Source of the DNA: a virus
Reading direction: 5' to 3' (one strand)
DNA: 57,211 nt
Virus record (IMG/VR): IMGVR_UViG_3300025632_000017
Coordinates: 1-57,211 of that record
This document shows positions 22,196-30,538 of this stretch, one piece after another; position 1 is the stretch's first letter, and each line of letters opens with the position of its first letter. The notes beneath the pieces were generated by a model. That model ran no database searches. It had not been told where the DNA came from and worked only from the letters and a program-made list of their open reading frames with translations. Made by a program: the position numbers and the translations under genes.

Positions 22196-24094
22196 ATGAG
22201 CAATCAACTACCAACCGACTATCAAGCATTCATTCACAAGTCACGCTACGCCAAGTACTTTGACGGCGAAGGCCGTGAGTCCTGGGGTAAGACAGTAAGC
22301 CGCTACATGGATAACGTAGTGCGCCGTGTGACAGGTGATAACTCTTACATCAACGACATTGAGCAGGCTATCTTAGGTCAAGAGATCATGCCTTCTATGA
22401 GAGCTATGATGACAGCTGGGCCAGCGCTTGATCGTGACAACACTGCAGGCTACAACTGTAGCTACCTACCCGTAGATGACCCTAAGTCCTTCGATGAGGC
22501 TATGTACATCCTCCTCTGCGGCACTGGTGTCGGGTTCAGTGTCGAGCGCCAGTTTATCAGCAAGCTCCCAGAAGTGCCTGAGCTGTTCGAGAGTGAGTCT
22601 ATCGTTGTCGTTAAGGACAGTAAGGAAGGCTGGGCTAAGGGGTTCCGTCAAGTTCTTGCACTCCTGTGGGCTGGTGAGATTCCTAAGTGGGATGTCTCTC
22701 GTGTACGTCCTGCTGGTGCAAGACTTAAAACATTTGGCGGTAGAGCGTCAGGCCCAGCGCCACTCGTAGAACTATTTAACTTTGCTGTGTCTACCTTCAA
22801 GGCGGCACAAGGACGCAAGCTTAGCTCTATGGAATGTCATGACCTGATGTGCTTCATTGGTCAGATCGTTGTTGTAGGTGGTGTGCGCCGCTCAGCTATG
22901 ATCTCTCTGTCTAACCTGAGTGATGACCGTATGCGTCACGCTAAGTCAGGACAGTGGTGGGAGACAGCTGGGCATCGTGCCTTGGCTAACAACTCTGTAT
23001 CGTACACTGAGAAGCCAGACATGGAAACATTCATGCGTGAGTGGCTTGCCCTGGTTGAGTCTAAGTCAGGTGAGCGTGGTATCTTCAATCGTGAGGCATC
23101 CAAGAAGCAAGCAGCTAAGTTTGGGCGGCGTGATCCTAACCATGAGTTTGGTACAAACCCTTGTTCTGAAATCATTTTACGCCCATATCAGTTTTGCAAC
23201 CTAACGGAGTGCGTAGTACGTGCGACTGATACCATTGAGGATCTTGAGCGTAAGGTTAAGCTGGCTACCATCTTAGGTACGATCCAGTCTACCATGATTA
23301 AGTTCCCATATCTGCGTAAGATCTGGCAGAACAACACAGCAGAAGAGCGCTTGCTTGGTGTGTCTATGACAGGCATCATGGACAACCCTCTTATGACAAA
23401 CCAGAACAAAGGACTGGAGAAGACCCTTGAGCATTTACGATCCATTGCTGTGGCTACTAACGCTGAGTGGGCTGAGTTGCTTGGCATCCCTGCTTCTGCT
23501 AGTATCAGCTGCGTTAAACCTTCCGGTACGGTATCACAGCTGGTTGACTCTGCTTCTGGTATTCATGCTCGTCACAGCCCCTATTATATTCGCACTGTGC
23601 GTGGTGACAGCAAAGACCCTTTGACGCAGTTTATGATTGACCAAGGTATTCCTAATGAGCCTTGCGTCATGAAGCCTGACTCTACTGTAGTGTTTAGCTT
23701 CCCTGTTAAGTCTCCTGAGCAGGCTGTCACACGTAATGATATGACTGCTGTAGAGCAGCTTGAGTTGTGGCTCAGCTATCAGCGACACTGGTGTGAACAT
23801 AAGCCAAGTGTAACTATCTCAGTTCGGGATTCTGAGTGGATGTCTGTGGGAGCGTTTGTGTACGAACACTTTGATGAGATGTCAGGTGTATCATTCCTGC
23901 CACATTCAGATCATACTTACCAGCAAGCACCTTATCAGGACTGCACTAAGGAAGAGTATCAAGAGATGCTTGCACTTATGCCAGACAGCATTGACTGGGA
24001 AGAGCTTAACGACTACGAGAATGAAGATAACACAGTATCCATGCAGACTATGGCCTGCTCTGGTGACAGCTGTGAGATCGTGGATCTAGTATGA
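22196..24094 (+). CDS. nrdJ: Adenosylcobalamin-dependent (class II) ribonucleotide reductase
   Basis: A 632-residue monomeric class II RNR that reduces ribonucleotides to deoxyribonucleotides with vitamin B12 as radical source, so it works with or without oxygen. The active-site loop is 'FGTNPCSEIILRPYQFCN' with Cys323, followed by 'ISCVKPSGTVSQLVDSASG' (phosphate-binding). The C-terminus keeps a redox pair, CSGDSC (Cys621/Cys626), that is re-reduced by thioredoxin or glutaredoxin; a glutaredoxin gene follows with a four-base overlap. The host must supply cobalamin. Confidence 0.95.
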   Translation: MSNQLPTDYQAFIHKSRYAKYFDGEGRESWGKTVSRYMDNVVRRVTGDNSYINDIEQAILGQEIMPSMRAMMTAGPALDRDNTAGYNCSYLPVDDPKSFDEAMYILLCGTGVGFSVERQFISKLPEVPELFESESIVVVKDSKEGWAKGFRQVLALLWAGEIPKWDVSRVRPAGARLKTFGGRASGPAPLVELFNFAVSTFKAAQGRKLSSMECHDLMCFIGQIVVVGGVRRSAMISLSNLSDDRMRHAKSGQWWETAGHRALANNSVSYTEKPDMETFMREWLALVESKSGERGIFNREASKKQAAKFGRRDPNHEFGTNPCSEIILRPYQFCNLTECVVRATDTIEDLERKVKLATILGTIQSTMIKFPYLRKIWQNNTAEERLLGVSMTGIMDNPLMTNQNKGLEKTLEHLRSIAVATNAEWAELLGIPASASISCVKPSGTVSQLVDSASGIHARHSPYYIRTVRGDSKDPLTQFMIDQGIPNEPCVMKPDSTVVFSFPVKSPEQAVTRNDMTAVEQLELWLSYQRHWCEHKPSVTISVRDSEWMSVGAFVYEHFDEMSGVSFLPHSDHTYQQAPYQDCTKEEYQEMLALMPDSIDWEELNDYENEDNTVSMQTMACSGDSCEIVDLV

Positions 24095-24321
24095 GCTATA
24101 CAGTGGTAGGAACAGATAACTGTAAGTTTTGCACTAAAGCAAAGCACCTGCTACGAGAAAAGAGGGTAGGCTTCACGGCCTATTCTCTAAGTTCCCCTAG
24201 CAGTAAGTGGCTATTGACACTCATGAAAGAAGCGGGTATGACTACTGTACCCCAAATTTGGGATAACGAAGGCCGCCATGTTGGTGGCTACACAGAACTA
24301 AAGGAACGTTTAGATGGTTGA
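24091..24321 (+). CDS. Glutaredoxin
   Basis: A 76-residue glutaredoxin: active site CKFC (residues 11-14), cis-Pro loop 'TTVPQIW' and the 'GRHVGGYTELKERL' glutathione-binding end. It probably passes electrons to the RNR encoded immediately upstream, with which it overlaps by ATGA. Short but complete for phage glutaredoxins. Confidence 0.92.
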   Translation: MSYTVVGTDNCKFCTKAKHLLREKRVGFTAYSLSSPSSKWLLTLMKEAGMTTVPQIWDNEGRHVGGYTELKERLDG

Positions 24322-24457
24322 GTTTTTTGTAATGTTCTTCTTTGCTGTAGCAGCAGTAGAAGTAACTACAGACGTAGCAGGTAAAGCATACGATTATGTA
24401 GAACCTAAAGTAACAGAGATTATGTCTGGCGAAGAGTCAGATACGGTACAGAAATAA
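24314..24457 (+). CDS. 47-residue membrane-anchored small protein
   Basis: Begins inside the end of the glutaredoxin gene (AAGGAA upstream) as MVEFFVMFFFAVAAVEVTTD; a hydrophobic N-terminal helix is followed by a charged tail (YVEPKVTEIMSGEES). Single-pass membrane peptide of unknown role. The stop overlaps the next ATG (TAATG). Confidence 0.55.
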   Translation: MVEFFVMFFFAVAAVEVTTDVAGKAYDYVEPKVTEIMSGEESDTVQK

Positions 24458-24657
24458 TGTTTACTTTAGTTATGATTGCTTTCTTGGCAGGGGAGGAGCC
24501 TATAGTTAGGGCTTCTCCTGATCTGTATCGCTCTTACTCAGAGTGTGAAGATACTGCTATAGATGTAATGAATATGCTCATAGATGAACTACCACCTAAG
24601 ACACTACGTCAGTCAAGGATAGTTTATATTTGTGCGGATGTACCGGAGAATGTTTAA
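24457..24657 (+). CDS. Small protein with hydrophobic N-terminus
   Basis: A 66-residue protein beginning MFTLVMIAFLAGEEPIV, possibly a signal peptide or anchor, then an acidic helical part (SECEDTAIDVMNMLIDELPP) with two cysteines in total (SEC, YICAD) that could form a disulfide. Coupled by TAATG junctions at both ends. Function unknown. Confidence 0.6.
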   Translation: MFTLVMIAFLAGEEPIVRASPDLYRSYSECEDTAIDVMNMLIDELPPKTLRQSRIVYICADVPENV

Positions 24658-25175
24658 TGACTGTTAGTATAGAAGACAATCTATTACCTGACGATACCTT
24701 TTATATGATAGCAGATATAATTATGGGAAGTACGTTTCCTTGGTGCTTCACTCCTGCTGTTACTATGGAGGAGAAAGATACACTGCTGAACTATCAGTTT
24801 TTTCATCCTGTATATCGTAGGGATACAATGGAGAGCAACTACTTCTCATTACTAAAACCTCTATTCGGGGCGATGAATGCTTCCTCTATCTTAACATGTA
24901 AGATAAACTGTAATCCTTATGCAGGAGATACTATACATGAACATGGGATGCACCAAGATCTTAGAGGCTGGCCTGAGGACGTAAAAGCTAATACAGCTGT
25001 CTTTTATCTTAACACAAACAACGGCTATACTTTATTAAAGAGTACTAATGAGAAGATTAAATCTGTAGCTAACAGGCTGGTTACGTTTAACTCAGAGGAA
25101 TACCATACAGGCTCTACAACAACAGATCAAAAGGCTAGATACGTAATAAACATAAATTATGTTCGGGCTACATGA
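24657..25175 (+). CDS. 2-oxoglutarate/Fe(II)-dependent oxygenase
   Basis: A 172-residue dioxygenase. The double-stranded beta-helix shows 'HEHGMHQDLRG' (H-x-D iron site), 'AVFYLNTNNGYTLLK', 'VANRLVTFNSEEYHTGS' (distal His) and 'KARYVININYV' (Arg for 2-oxoglutarate). Related 2OG-Fe(II) enzymes are frequent in marine phages and may hydroxylate proteins or modify nucleic acid bases; the substrate here is unknown. I chose the ATG that overlaps the preceding stop; an in-frame start nine codons upstream would lie inside the previous gene. Confidence 0.85.
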   Translation: MTVSIEDNLLPDDTFYMIADIIMGSTFPWCFTPAVTMEEKDTLLNYQFFHPVYRRDTMESNYFSLLKPLFGAMNASSILTCKINCNPYAGDTIHEHGMHQDLRGWPEDVKANTAVFYLNTNNGYTLLKSTNEKIKSVANRLVTFNSEEYHTGSTTTDQKARYVININYVRAT

Positions 25176-25186
25176 AAGGATGCGTA

Positions 25187-25627
25187 ATGCAGTTAGATCT
25201 ATTTCCAGAAGCAGCAGAAGAGTCCGTTGAATCTGGCACTATGCTTTGCCGAAAGTGTAATACCGATAAACCTTACTCACAATTTAGAGAAGCAGCAGTT
25301 ATCTGGGAAACACAGCCTAGAAAGAAACACGCTCCTAAATACACAGGAGTTCTTCGCTATTGCAACAGCTGCAGTAAAGCCTATACAGAAAGTAGAAAGC
25401 TTGCCCAAAAGAATGCGCCACCTAAACCTGTTCATGACTTTAATTGTAAGTGCTGTGGATCTGTAACAAAACCGTCTAGTGCTCATATGGATCACGATCA
25501 CATTACTCACGCTTTCAGGGGCTGGCTTTGTAGAGCTTGTAATACAGGCATAGGCAGTTTGGGAGATACAGTAGAAGGCCTAGAAAAAGCAATTAACTAC
25601 TTAAAGGCTCACTATGAACAACATTGA
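25187..25627 (+). CDS. Recombination endonuclease VII-like nuclease
   Basis: A 146-residue protein with four zinc cysteines (LCRKCNTDK and RYCNSCSKAY) and the endonuclease VII/HNH core 'CKCCGSVTKPSSAHMDHDH' followed by 'GWLCRACNTGIGSLGD'. T4 endonuclease VII resolves branched DNA before packaging. With the endonuclease I gene at 20256-20693, this phage would have two junction-cutting enzymes, or this one may be a homing-type nuclease. AAAGGA is seven bases before the chosen ATG. The 3' end overlaps phoH. Confidence 0.85.
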   Translation: MQLDLFPEAAEESVESGTMLCRKCNTDKPYSQFREAAVIWETQPRKKHAPKYTGVLRYCNSCSKAYTESRKLAQKNAPPKPVHDFNCKCCGSVTKPSSAHMDHDHITHAFRGWLCRACNTGIGSLGDTVEGLEKAINYLKAHYEQH

Positions 25628-26324
25628 ACCCTTAGCTAAACCAACACGTACACGGCGCAAGACAAACTACAAGGGTGCTGCTGCTAAGCCTACCTCTGGT
25701 ATTCTACCTAAGACAGAGAACCAAGGTAAGCTCATTGACGCTATCACTAACAGCAAGCAGGTGCTTATACTTGGCCCTGCTGGTACTGGTAAGACTTACG
25801 TTACGGCTACATGTGCAGCAGACTTGTACACACTCAAAGAGATTGACAAGATTGTAATCACACGCCCTCACGTAGCTGTAGGTAAAGACATTGGGTTCCT
25901 GCCAGGTACACTAGAAGAGAAGGCACAACCGTGGGCGTTGCCTGTGCTTGACGTACTGGTGAAACACTTGGGGCGTGGTGCTGTTGATACAGGACTTAAG
26001 AACGGTAACATTGAAGTAGCTACACTAGCGTTGATGCGTGGGCGTAGCTTTGATGATGCTTTCATTATCGTTGATGAAGCGCAGAACATAGATGTGTCAG
26101 AGATCAAGATGCTGTTGACTCGTGTGGGTGAAGGCAGTACTATTGTACTCAATGGTGACATCCAGCAGTCTGACTTAAAGGGTACGTCTGGTCTAGCTAA
26201 GATCATTCATCTTGCTAAGAAGTATATGCTTGATGTTCCTGTAGTAGAGTTTGGCGTTGATGACATTGTGCGTAGTGGTATCTGTGCTGAGTGGGTGAAG
26301 GTGTTTATGAAGGAAGGTCTGTGA
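25614..26324 (+). CDS. phoH: PhoH-like ATPase
   Basis: A 236-residue P-loop ATPase: Walker A 'LGPAGTGKTYV' (about residues 53-63), 'ITRPHVAVGKDIGFLPGTLE' and Walker B 'AFIIVDEAQNID', then 'VLNGDIQQSD'. PhoH proteins are very common in marine phages; the bacterial relatives are linked to phosphate stress and RNA processing, and the fold resembles RNA/DNA helicase ATPases. The short N-terminal extension is basic (PTRTRRKTNYKG). It overlaps the endonuclease VII-like gene by 14 bases. Confidence 0.93.
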   Translation: MNNIEPLAKPTRTRRKTNYKGAAAKPTSGILPKTENQGKLIDAITNSKQVLILGPAGTGKTYVTATCAADLYTLKEIDKIVITRPHVAVGKDIGFLPGTLEEKAQPWALPVLDVLVKHLGRGAVDTGLKNGNIEVATLALMRGRSFDDAFIIVDEAQNIDVSEIKMLLTRVGEGSTIVLNGDIQQSDLKGTSGLAKIIHLAKKYMLDVPVVEFGVDDIVRSGICAEWVKVFMKEGL

Positions 26325-26860
26325 TGCCTTATAAGTGTAAAGAAGAGAAGGCAGCTTATCAAAAAGCTTACTACGAAGCTAATAAGGAAAAGAGTAAAGC
26401 TTCTATGAAAGCTTACTACGAAGCTAATAAGGAAAAGAAATTAGCTTATATGAAAGCTTATCAGAAAGCTAATAAAGAAAAGAAGAAGGCTTACAGAAAG
26501 GCCAACAAGGAAAAGATAAAAGCTTATAGAGAGGCCAATAGAGAAAAGATGGCATCTTTCAATGCAAGACGCAGAGCCTTAAAGCGTAAACAAATACCCG
26601 TACACCTACGTGACTGCCCTCATGAGAAGAAACGCTTAGTAGAAATATACAAACTGCGTAACATCATAAGTGAAGCCACAGGAGTACAACACCACGTAGA
26701 TCATATGTGGCCTATAGCAGATGGTGGGCCTCATTGGAGTGGTAACTTACAGATTATACCTGCAGAGGAGAACCTGAGTAAGCGTGCCTCTGTGTGTGAA
26801 GAAACAAAGGCTACTATCATAAAGAGCCTATACACGTTTGAGTCAGAAAGAAGCATCTAA
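26324..26860 (+). CDS. HNH endonuclease with Lys/Glu repeat tail at the N-terminus
   Basis: A 178-residue protein. Residues about 10-80 are tandem helical repeats (KAYYEANKEK and variants), strongly basic and likely DNA-binding. The C-terminal part is an HNH nuclease with 'HHVDHMWPIADGGPHWSGNL' and 'IIPAEENLSKR'. Such repeat-HNH proteins are usually mobile, homing-type genes, and its place at the end of the operon fits late gain. I chose the ATG sharing a base with the phoH stop (TGATG). Confidence 0.82.
   Translation: MPYKCKEEKAAYQKAYYEANKEKSKASMKAYYEANKEKKLAYMKAYQKANKEKKKAYRKANKEKIKAYREANREKMASFNARRRALKRKQIPVHLRDCPHEKKRLVEIYKLRNIISEATGVQHHVDHMWPIADGGPHWSGNLQIIPAEENLSKRASVCEETKATIIKSLYTFESERSI
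26363..26437 (+). repeat. 45-bp tandem repeat inside the HNH gene
   Basis: A 30-bp block beginning AAAGCTTACTACGAAGCTAA occurs exactly at 26363-26392 and 26408-26437; diverged copies continue to about 26550. It encodes the Lys/Glu helical repeats and could expand or contract by slippage. Confidence 0.8.
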
Positions 26861-27064
26861 ATGAAGTTAGAACAAGAAGCGAAAGCACACGTAGAAGGTA
26901 CACGTATCAAGTTCTATGATGAGTTAGCCCAACATGCGGAAGCATTAGAGAAGCATATCAAGAGTAATCTATGGCAGAGTGACGAGAGGAACAAAGCACT
27001 AGAGCATCTGATAGCTACGGTACTATGGGCAAGACACTGTGTTAAGAAACACGGAGTACAATAA
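26861..27064 (+). CDS. Small helical-hairpin protein, possible Acb2/Tad1-type anti-defence sponge
   Basis: A 67-residue protein of two helices: 'IKFYDELAQHAEALEKHIKS' and 'SDERNKALEHLIATVLWARH', ending CVKKHGVQ. The pattern of a long helix, a short turn, then 'S.ER..AL..L..A..WA' resembles the Acb2/Tad1 hairpin family, whose members soak up cyclic nucleotide signals of CBASS or Thoeris defence. This is a family-level resemblance noted by eye, not proven. It is the last gene of the rightward arm, where anti-defence genes are often found. Confidence 0.5.
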   Translation: MKLEQEAKAHVEGTRIKFYDELAQHAEALEKHIKSNLWQSDERNKALEHLIATVLWARHCVKKHGVQ

Positions 27065-27070
27065 AGAAAA

Positions 27071-27090
27071 GGGGAGCTTAGTGGCTCCCC
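27071..27090. terminator. Bidirectional terminator between the convergent arms
   Basis: GGGGAGC (27071-27077) and GCTCCCC (27084-27090) form a 7-bp stem with a TTAGTG loop. On the minus strand it is followed by TTTTCTTT, a good intrinsic terminator for the late arm; on the plus strand the tail is TCTCTCGTT, weaker. It lies exactly between the last genes of both arms. Confidence 0.85.
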
Positions 27091-27097
27091 TCTCTCG

Positions 27098-30000
27098 TTA
27101 CAGTTTAAGATAGTAATTTATTAAACCAGTAATTCTAATATCCTTTTCATCACGGTTCATCTCTTCATCAGGTATAGCATTTGTTTCCTCAATATGCTCC
27201 TCTAGGGTTTTACCTTCCCAGCGAGTACCTTCTGCAAAGACTGCAAACATAACATCTCTTGCTTTTCGATCATTACTAGACAGTGCCTTTAGTCTGCCTC
27301 TTGTCCAGTTAAAATAATCCCCTGTGTACTTCTCATCTGTTGCCATTTGTTGTAGCAACTCTTTAGCATACTTACGTTCTGCAGCAATATAATCCTTAAT
27401 GCCACTGAACCCTTCTAAAGAATCTGTCGTTTCGTTGCCACCAACCAGAAGCTGTTTCTGTTGTGCAGGCGTAGCATTTTTATACATAGGAGATTCAATC
27501 ACCTTCATCATGTTGTCATACAAGTGTCCTTGTAGTAACTGCTCTGTCAACACAGCAACCACAGGGTTCTTCTCACGATAAGGGTTGTACACGGTAAAAG
27601 GGTCAATCTGCAAACGTACAAACTCTTGCTTTAAAGGGTTCATACGAGGCTCACCCACAAGACCAATGACCTGTTTAATCATTGGGTTAGTTATACGTAA
27701 TGGGCCTTCACCAAAGATGTCCATACGAACAGCGTCATAACCCTCGTCTTCATTACCCTTAAACTGTGTCTGAAAGACAGCCTTTGTGGAGGTGTTAAAG
27801 AACTTAAGTAAGCCTTCCGCTTTCTTAGGGTCAATATCAATACCAGACATCTCTTTAAGAGTGTTGGCAATGGTTCGTGCATTAAAATCTGGAAGCTGTC
27901 TAGTTACTCTCTGAAAAGAAGACATAGGCATCTCAAACAAACCTAAGTTAAGCATACTCACAGTAGCATCTCTTGTTTCAGGAAAGTAAGAAGAACGAGG
28001 GTCAAATTGTCCGTAGAAGTCCTTAACTACAGCTGCTGGATAAGTAAAGGCACTAAAATAATTACCTACTAAGTCCCACAGAGGTTTAGTATCACCAGAT
28101 TCAACTGCACGTATAACCTTGTCTACTGCTGTCCCTGATGGACGAAACTCTGTACCAACCGCGATCTTAGCAATGTCTTTTTTGATCTCTGCATTACTTT
28201 TAACTTCTTGTCCCGCCATGACACGTGCAGCTAGGTTAGCTGTATACGCATGGAATGCACCAGGGCCAAGAGCGGCCTGAGCATTATAGGTTTGACCATC
28301 ATCAGTCTGTGCATGGAACCACTCAAGATTATTAGCAATGTTATCCTTCTGTACTTGATATAAAGCACCAAATGCTGCAGCCCCAGTCATAGCCTTGCCA
28401 AACTCTTCATCTGCTATAGATCGGCCTGTCGCCAAGCGCCTAATGAGAGTAAGACCTGTATAGTCACTAATAAACTTAGCCTGTGATGCCATATAACGAG
28501 GGAACGGTATCAGTACGGTGAGGCCTGACTTGTTAATGAGATCTACAAGCTCCTTAGTTGCCTTGCTCTCTGCAGAAGAACCTTTACCACCAAATTTACG
28601 TTGAAAGGTGAAAGCCAAGCTCTCATCTAAAGCATCATTGAGCATTTCATTTGATATGTTACCTAAGCGCCCTGCTTTCATCTCCTCCATAAGGCTACTG
28701 CCTTTAGCTTTAAATTGCCTATCTAAGTTACTTGCAATAACAGCTTTCTTAAATGTGTGGTCAGAGATAGTGTTAAGCGTGTTAAAAGCTTTACCTGTTC
28801 TAGCAAGCCATGAGTTTGACACAAGAGCGCTCTCAGCCATGGCAGCATCTTGAAATACACGAGACAGTGTTTCAGGTGCGTCTTGTTGCAATGTCTTAAT
28901 GAGTGCTTCTGCTACAACGTTGTCTTTAGTAAGATATTTAAAGGTGTCTAAGGTGCCTTTCATAGTAGAGATACCCTGAGAAAAACGCCCTCTTAACATC
29001 TGACCGATACCTGTGTTCACTTGATCCAGCATATCAATGCCTGTCATAGCTCCACCAAAGATATTGTTTCGCATAGTTGTAGCAACCTGAGAAGTCATCA
29101 AAGCACGTCTAGCAGATTCAATCTCTTTAAAGCCACGCCAAGCCCTACCTGCAATGCCATGTCCTGCTTCAGAACCAGAGTCTAGTGCACGTTTAGCTTC
29201 AGAAGGATCAACACTAGACATACCTGCATTATACAAACGCTCTATGTCATCCGCAAACTTCTTACCATCGACAGCACCTACAAGCTTAGCACCGCCTTTA
29301 CGAACAAGCTTAGATTGGTCAGCCAAGATCTTAGCCGCTTCTGATACCTCTGCAGCATATACAGCGGATAGCTGTCTGTTACTTAAGTTATACTTTTTAG
29401 CTATTTCTTCAAAAGCATCGCTACTACCGTCTTCACCTATAGTCTTAGCAAGTACTTCTGTTATACGCTGACCTGACTCTGGTTTAATGCCTAGACTCTT
29501 AGTAAGATCAAAAGAAGCGGCTGTAAGTCTCCGTATAGTATCACGATCCAATCCACCGATTAGACCATCAGGAAGTGTATCACTAAGGATGTCGTGCTTG
29601 GCTTCCATACCCTCTTTTACAAGTGCAGGGTCAATAGCCTTAAGCAGCCTATCAGTAGTAAAGGTCATACGCTTCTTGCCTTCAGCCGTAGACAGCGCCT
29701 TCTTGATGGTCTCTTCCGTAGCCGCCTTAGCCTCTTGCAGCGCAGCTACATTAGCCTGTCTGCCTTCATCTAAAGTTTCTACGAGCCTACCAGATACTCT
29801 ATTACGGTTGAATGCAGGAATGGCATAACCAAGAGCCCCAGCTGATCCACCAATAGCCCCTGCTAAGGCAACGTTACCCATGTTGACATCGTACTCTTCG
29901 TCAATCTCTTTACCTGCAGTCTGTTTGATGCGCTCTAGGCCAAGCTGAGACCCTGCAGCAATACTGCCATCCACTGCACCTGCAAAAGCAGCACGTCCTA

Positions 30001-30484
30001 TTAGTCTATTAGCCACTTTACGTGTGGCTATAAGAGCGCCTTGCTTAGTCGCTTGTACAGCAGCCCCGCCAGCACCACCTGTAAAAGTGCCTGCAGCAAC
30101 AGAAGCATACGTAGAGGGGGCACTAAGAAAACCTTTAGCATAGTCAAAGATAGCTTCACCACCACGGTCAAGCATACCCTCTCCTTTTGAGTTATCAAAT
30201 GTAAATAACAAGCGCCCATAAGCCTGACGTTCTTTTTCATCTACTTTATCATCACTAACGTAGTAGTAATCTTTAGCCATAGTAATTTCGTTGGCTGTAC
30301 TCATACGAAAATGTTCTAGTACTTCGTCTACGACATCATCAGCTGAAAGATCTTGAATGTCTTCGTCCGTAAAACCCTTGCGTTTACTCTTTAAAAAAGT
30401 TAAAGCATCTGTAAGGAAGGCAGGATCGTTTTTCAGATCGGATACCTTTTTATCCTTCATGTTTTCTGCTGTATAATAGTCCAT
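27098..30484 (-). CDS. Large internal virion (ejection) protein
   Basis: A 1128-residue protein, last in the late arm. It is helical with several alanine/glycine-rich amphipathic stretches (for example 'AGTFTGGAGGAAVQA', 'GNVALAGAIGGSAGALGYAI') that could insert into membranes. Size, composition and place downstream of the tail genes match the large ejection proteins of podoviruses (the T7 gp16 role), which form a channel for DNA entry. No lytic transglycosylase motif was noticed. The assignment rests on layout rather than sequence family. Confidence 0.7.
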   Translation of the reverse strand: MDYYTAENMKDKKVSDLKNDPAFLTDALTFLKSKRKGFTDEDIQDLSADDVVDEVLEHFRMSTANEITMAKDYYYVSDDKVDEKERQAYGRLLFTFDNSKGEGMLDRGGEAIFDYAKGFLSAPSTYASVAAGTFTGGAGGAAVQATKQGALIATRKVANRLIGRAAFAGAVDGSIAAGSQLGLERIKQTAGKEIDEEYDVNMGNVALAGAIGGSAGALGYAIPAFNRNRVSGRLVETLDEGRQANVAALQEAKAATEETIKKALSTAEGKKRMTFTTDRLLKAIDPALVKEGMEAKHDILSDTLPDGLIGGLDRDTIRRLTAASFDLTKSLGIKPESGQRITEVLAKTIGEDGSSDAFEEIAKKYNLSNRQLSAVYAAEVSEAAKILADQSKLVRKGGAKLVGAVDGKKFADDIERLYNAGMSSVDPSEAKRALDSGSEAGHGIAGRAWRGFKEIESARRALMTSQVATTMRNNIFGGAMTGIDMLDQVNTGIGQMLRGRFSQGISTMKGTLDTFKYLTKDNVVAEALIKTLQQDAPETLSRVFQDAAMAESALVSNSWLARTGKAFNTLNTISDHTFKKAVIASNLDRQFKAKGSSLMEEMKAGRLGNISNEMLNDALDESLAFTFQRKFGGKGSSAESKATKELVDLINKSGLTVLIPFPRYMASQAKFISDYTGLTLIRRLATGRSIADEEFGKAMTGAAAFGALYQVQKDNIANNLEWFHAQTDDGQTYNAQAALGPGAFHAYTANLAARVMAGQEVKSNAEIKKDIAKIAVGTEFRPSGTAVDKVIRAVESGDTKPLWDLVGNYFSAFTYPAAVVKDFYGQFDPRSSYFPETRDATVSMLNLGLFEMPMSSFQRVTRQLPDFNARTIANTLKEMSGIDIDPKKAEGLLKFFNTSTKAVFQTQFKGNEDEGYDAVRMDIFGEGPLRITNPMIKQVIGLVGEPRMNPLKQEFVRLQIDPFTVYNPYREKNPVVAVLTEQLLQGHLYDNMMKVIESPMYKNATPAQQKQLLVGGNETTDSLEGFSGIKDYIAAERKYAKELLQQMATDEKYTGDYFNWTRGRLKALSSNDRKARDVMFAVFAEGTRWEGKTLEEHIEETNAIPDEEMNRDEKDIRITGLINYYLKL

Positions 30485-30538
30485 GGTTGCTCCGATTAGC
30501 GTTTTATAGATAGGTTATTGGTGTGTTCCTGTACTATA

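Noticed and set aside
23427-23624. Hydrophobic 65-codon frame inside the RNR gene
   Set aside because: Starts with TTG without a good site and has no lipobox or charge pattern; likely a shadow of the RNR frame.
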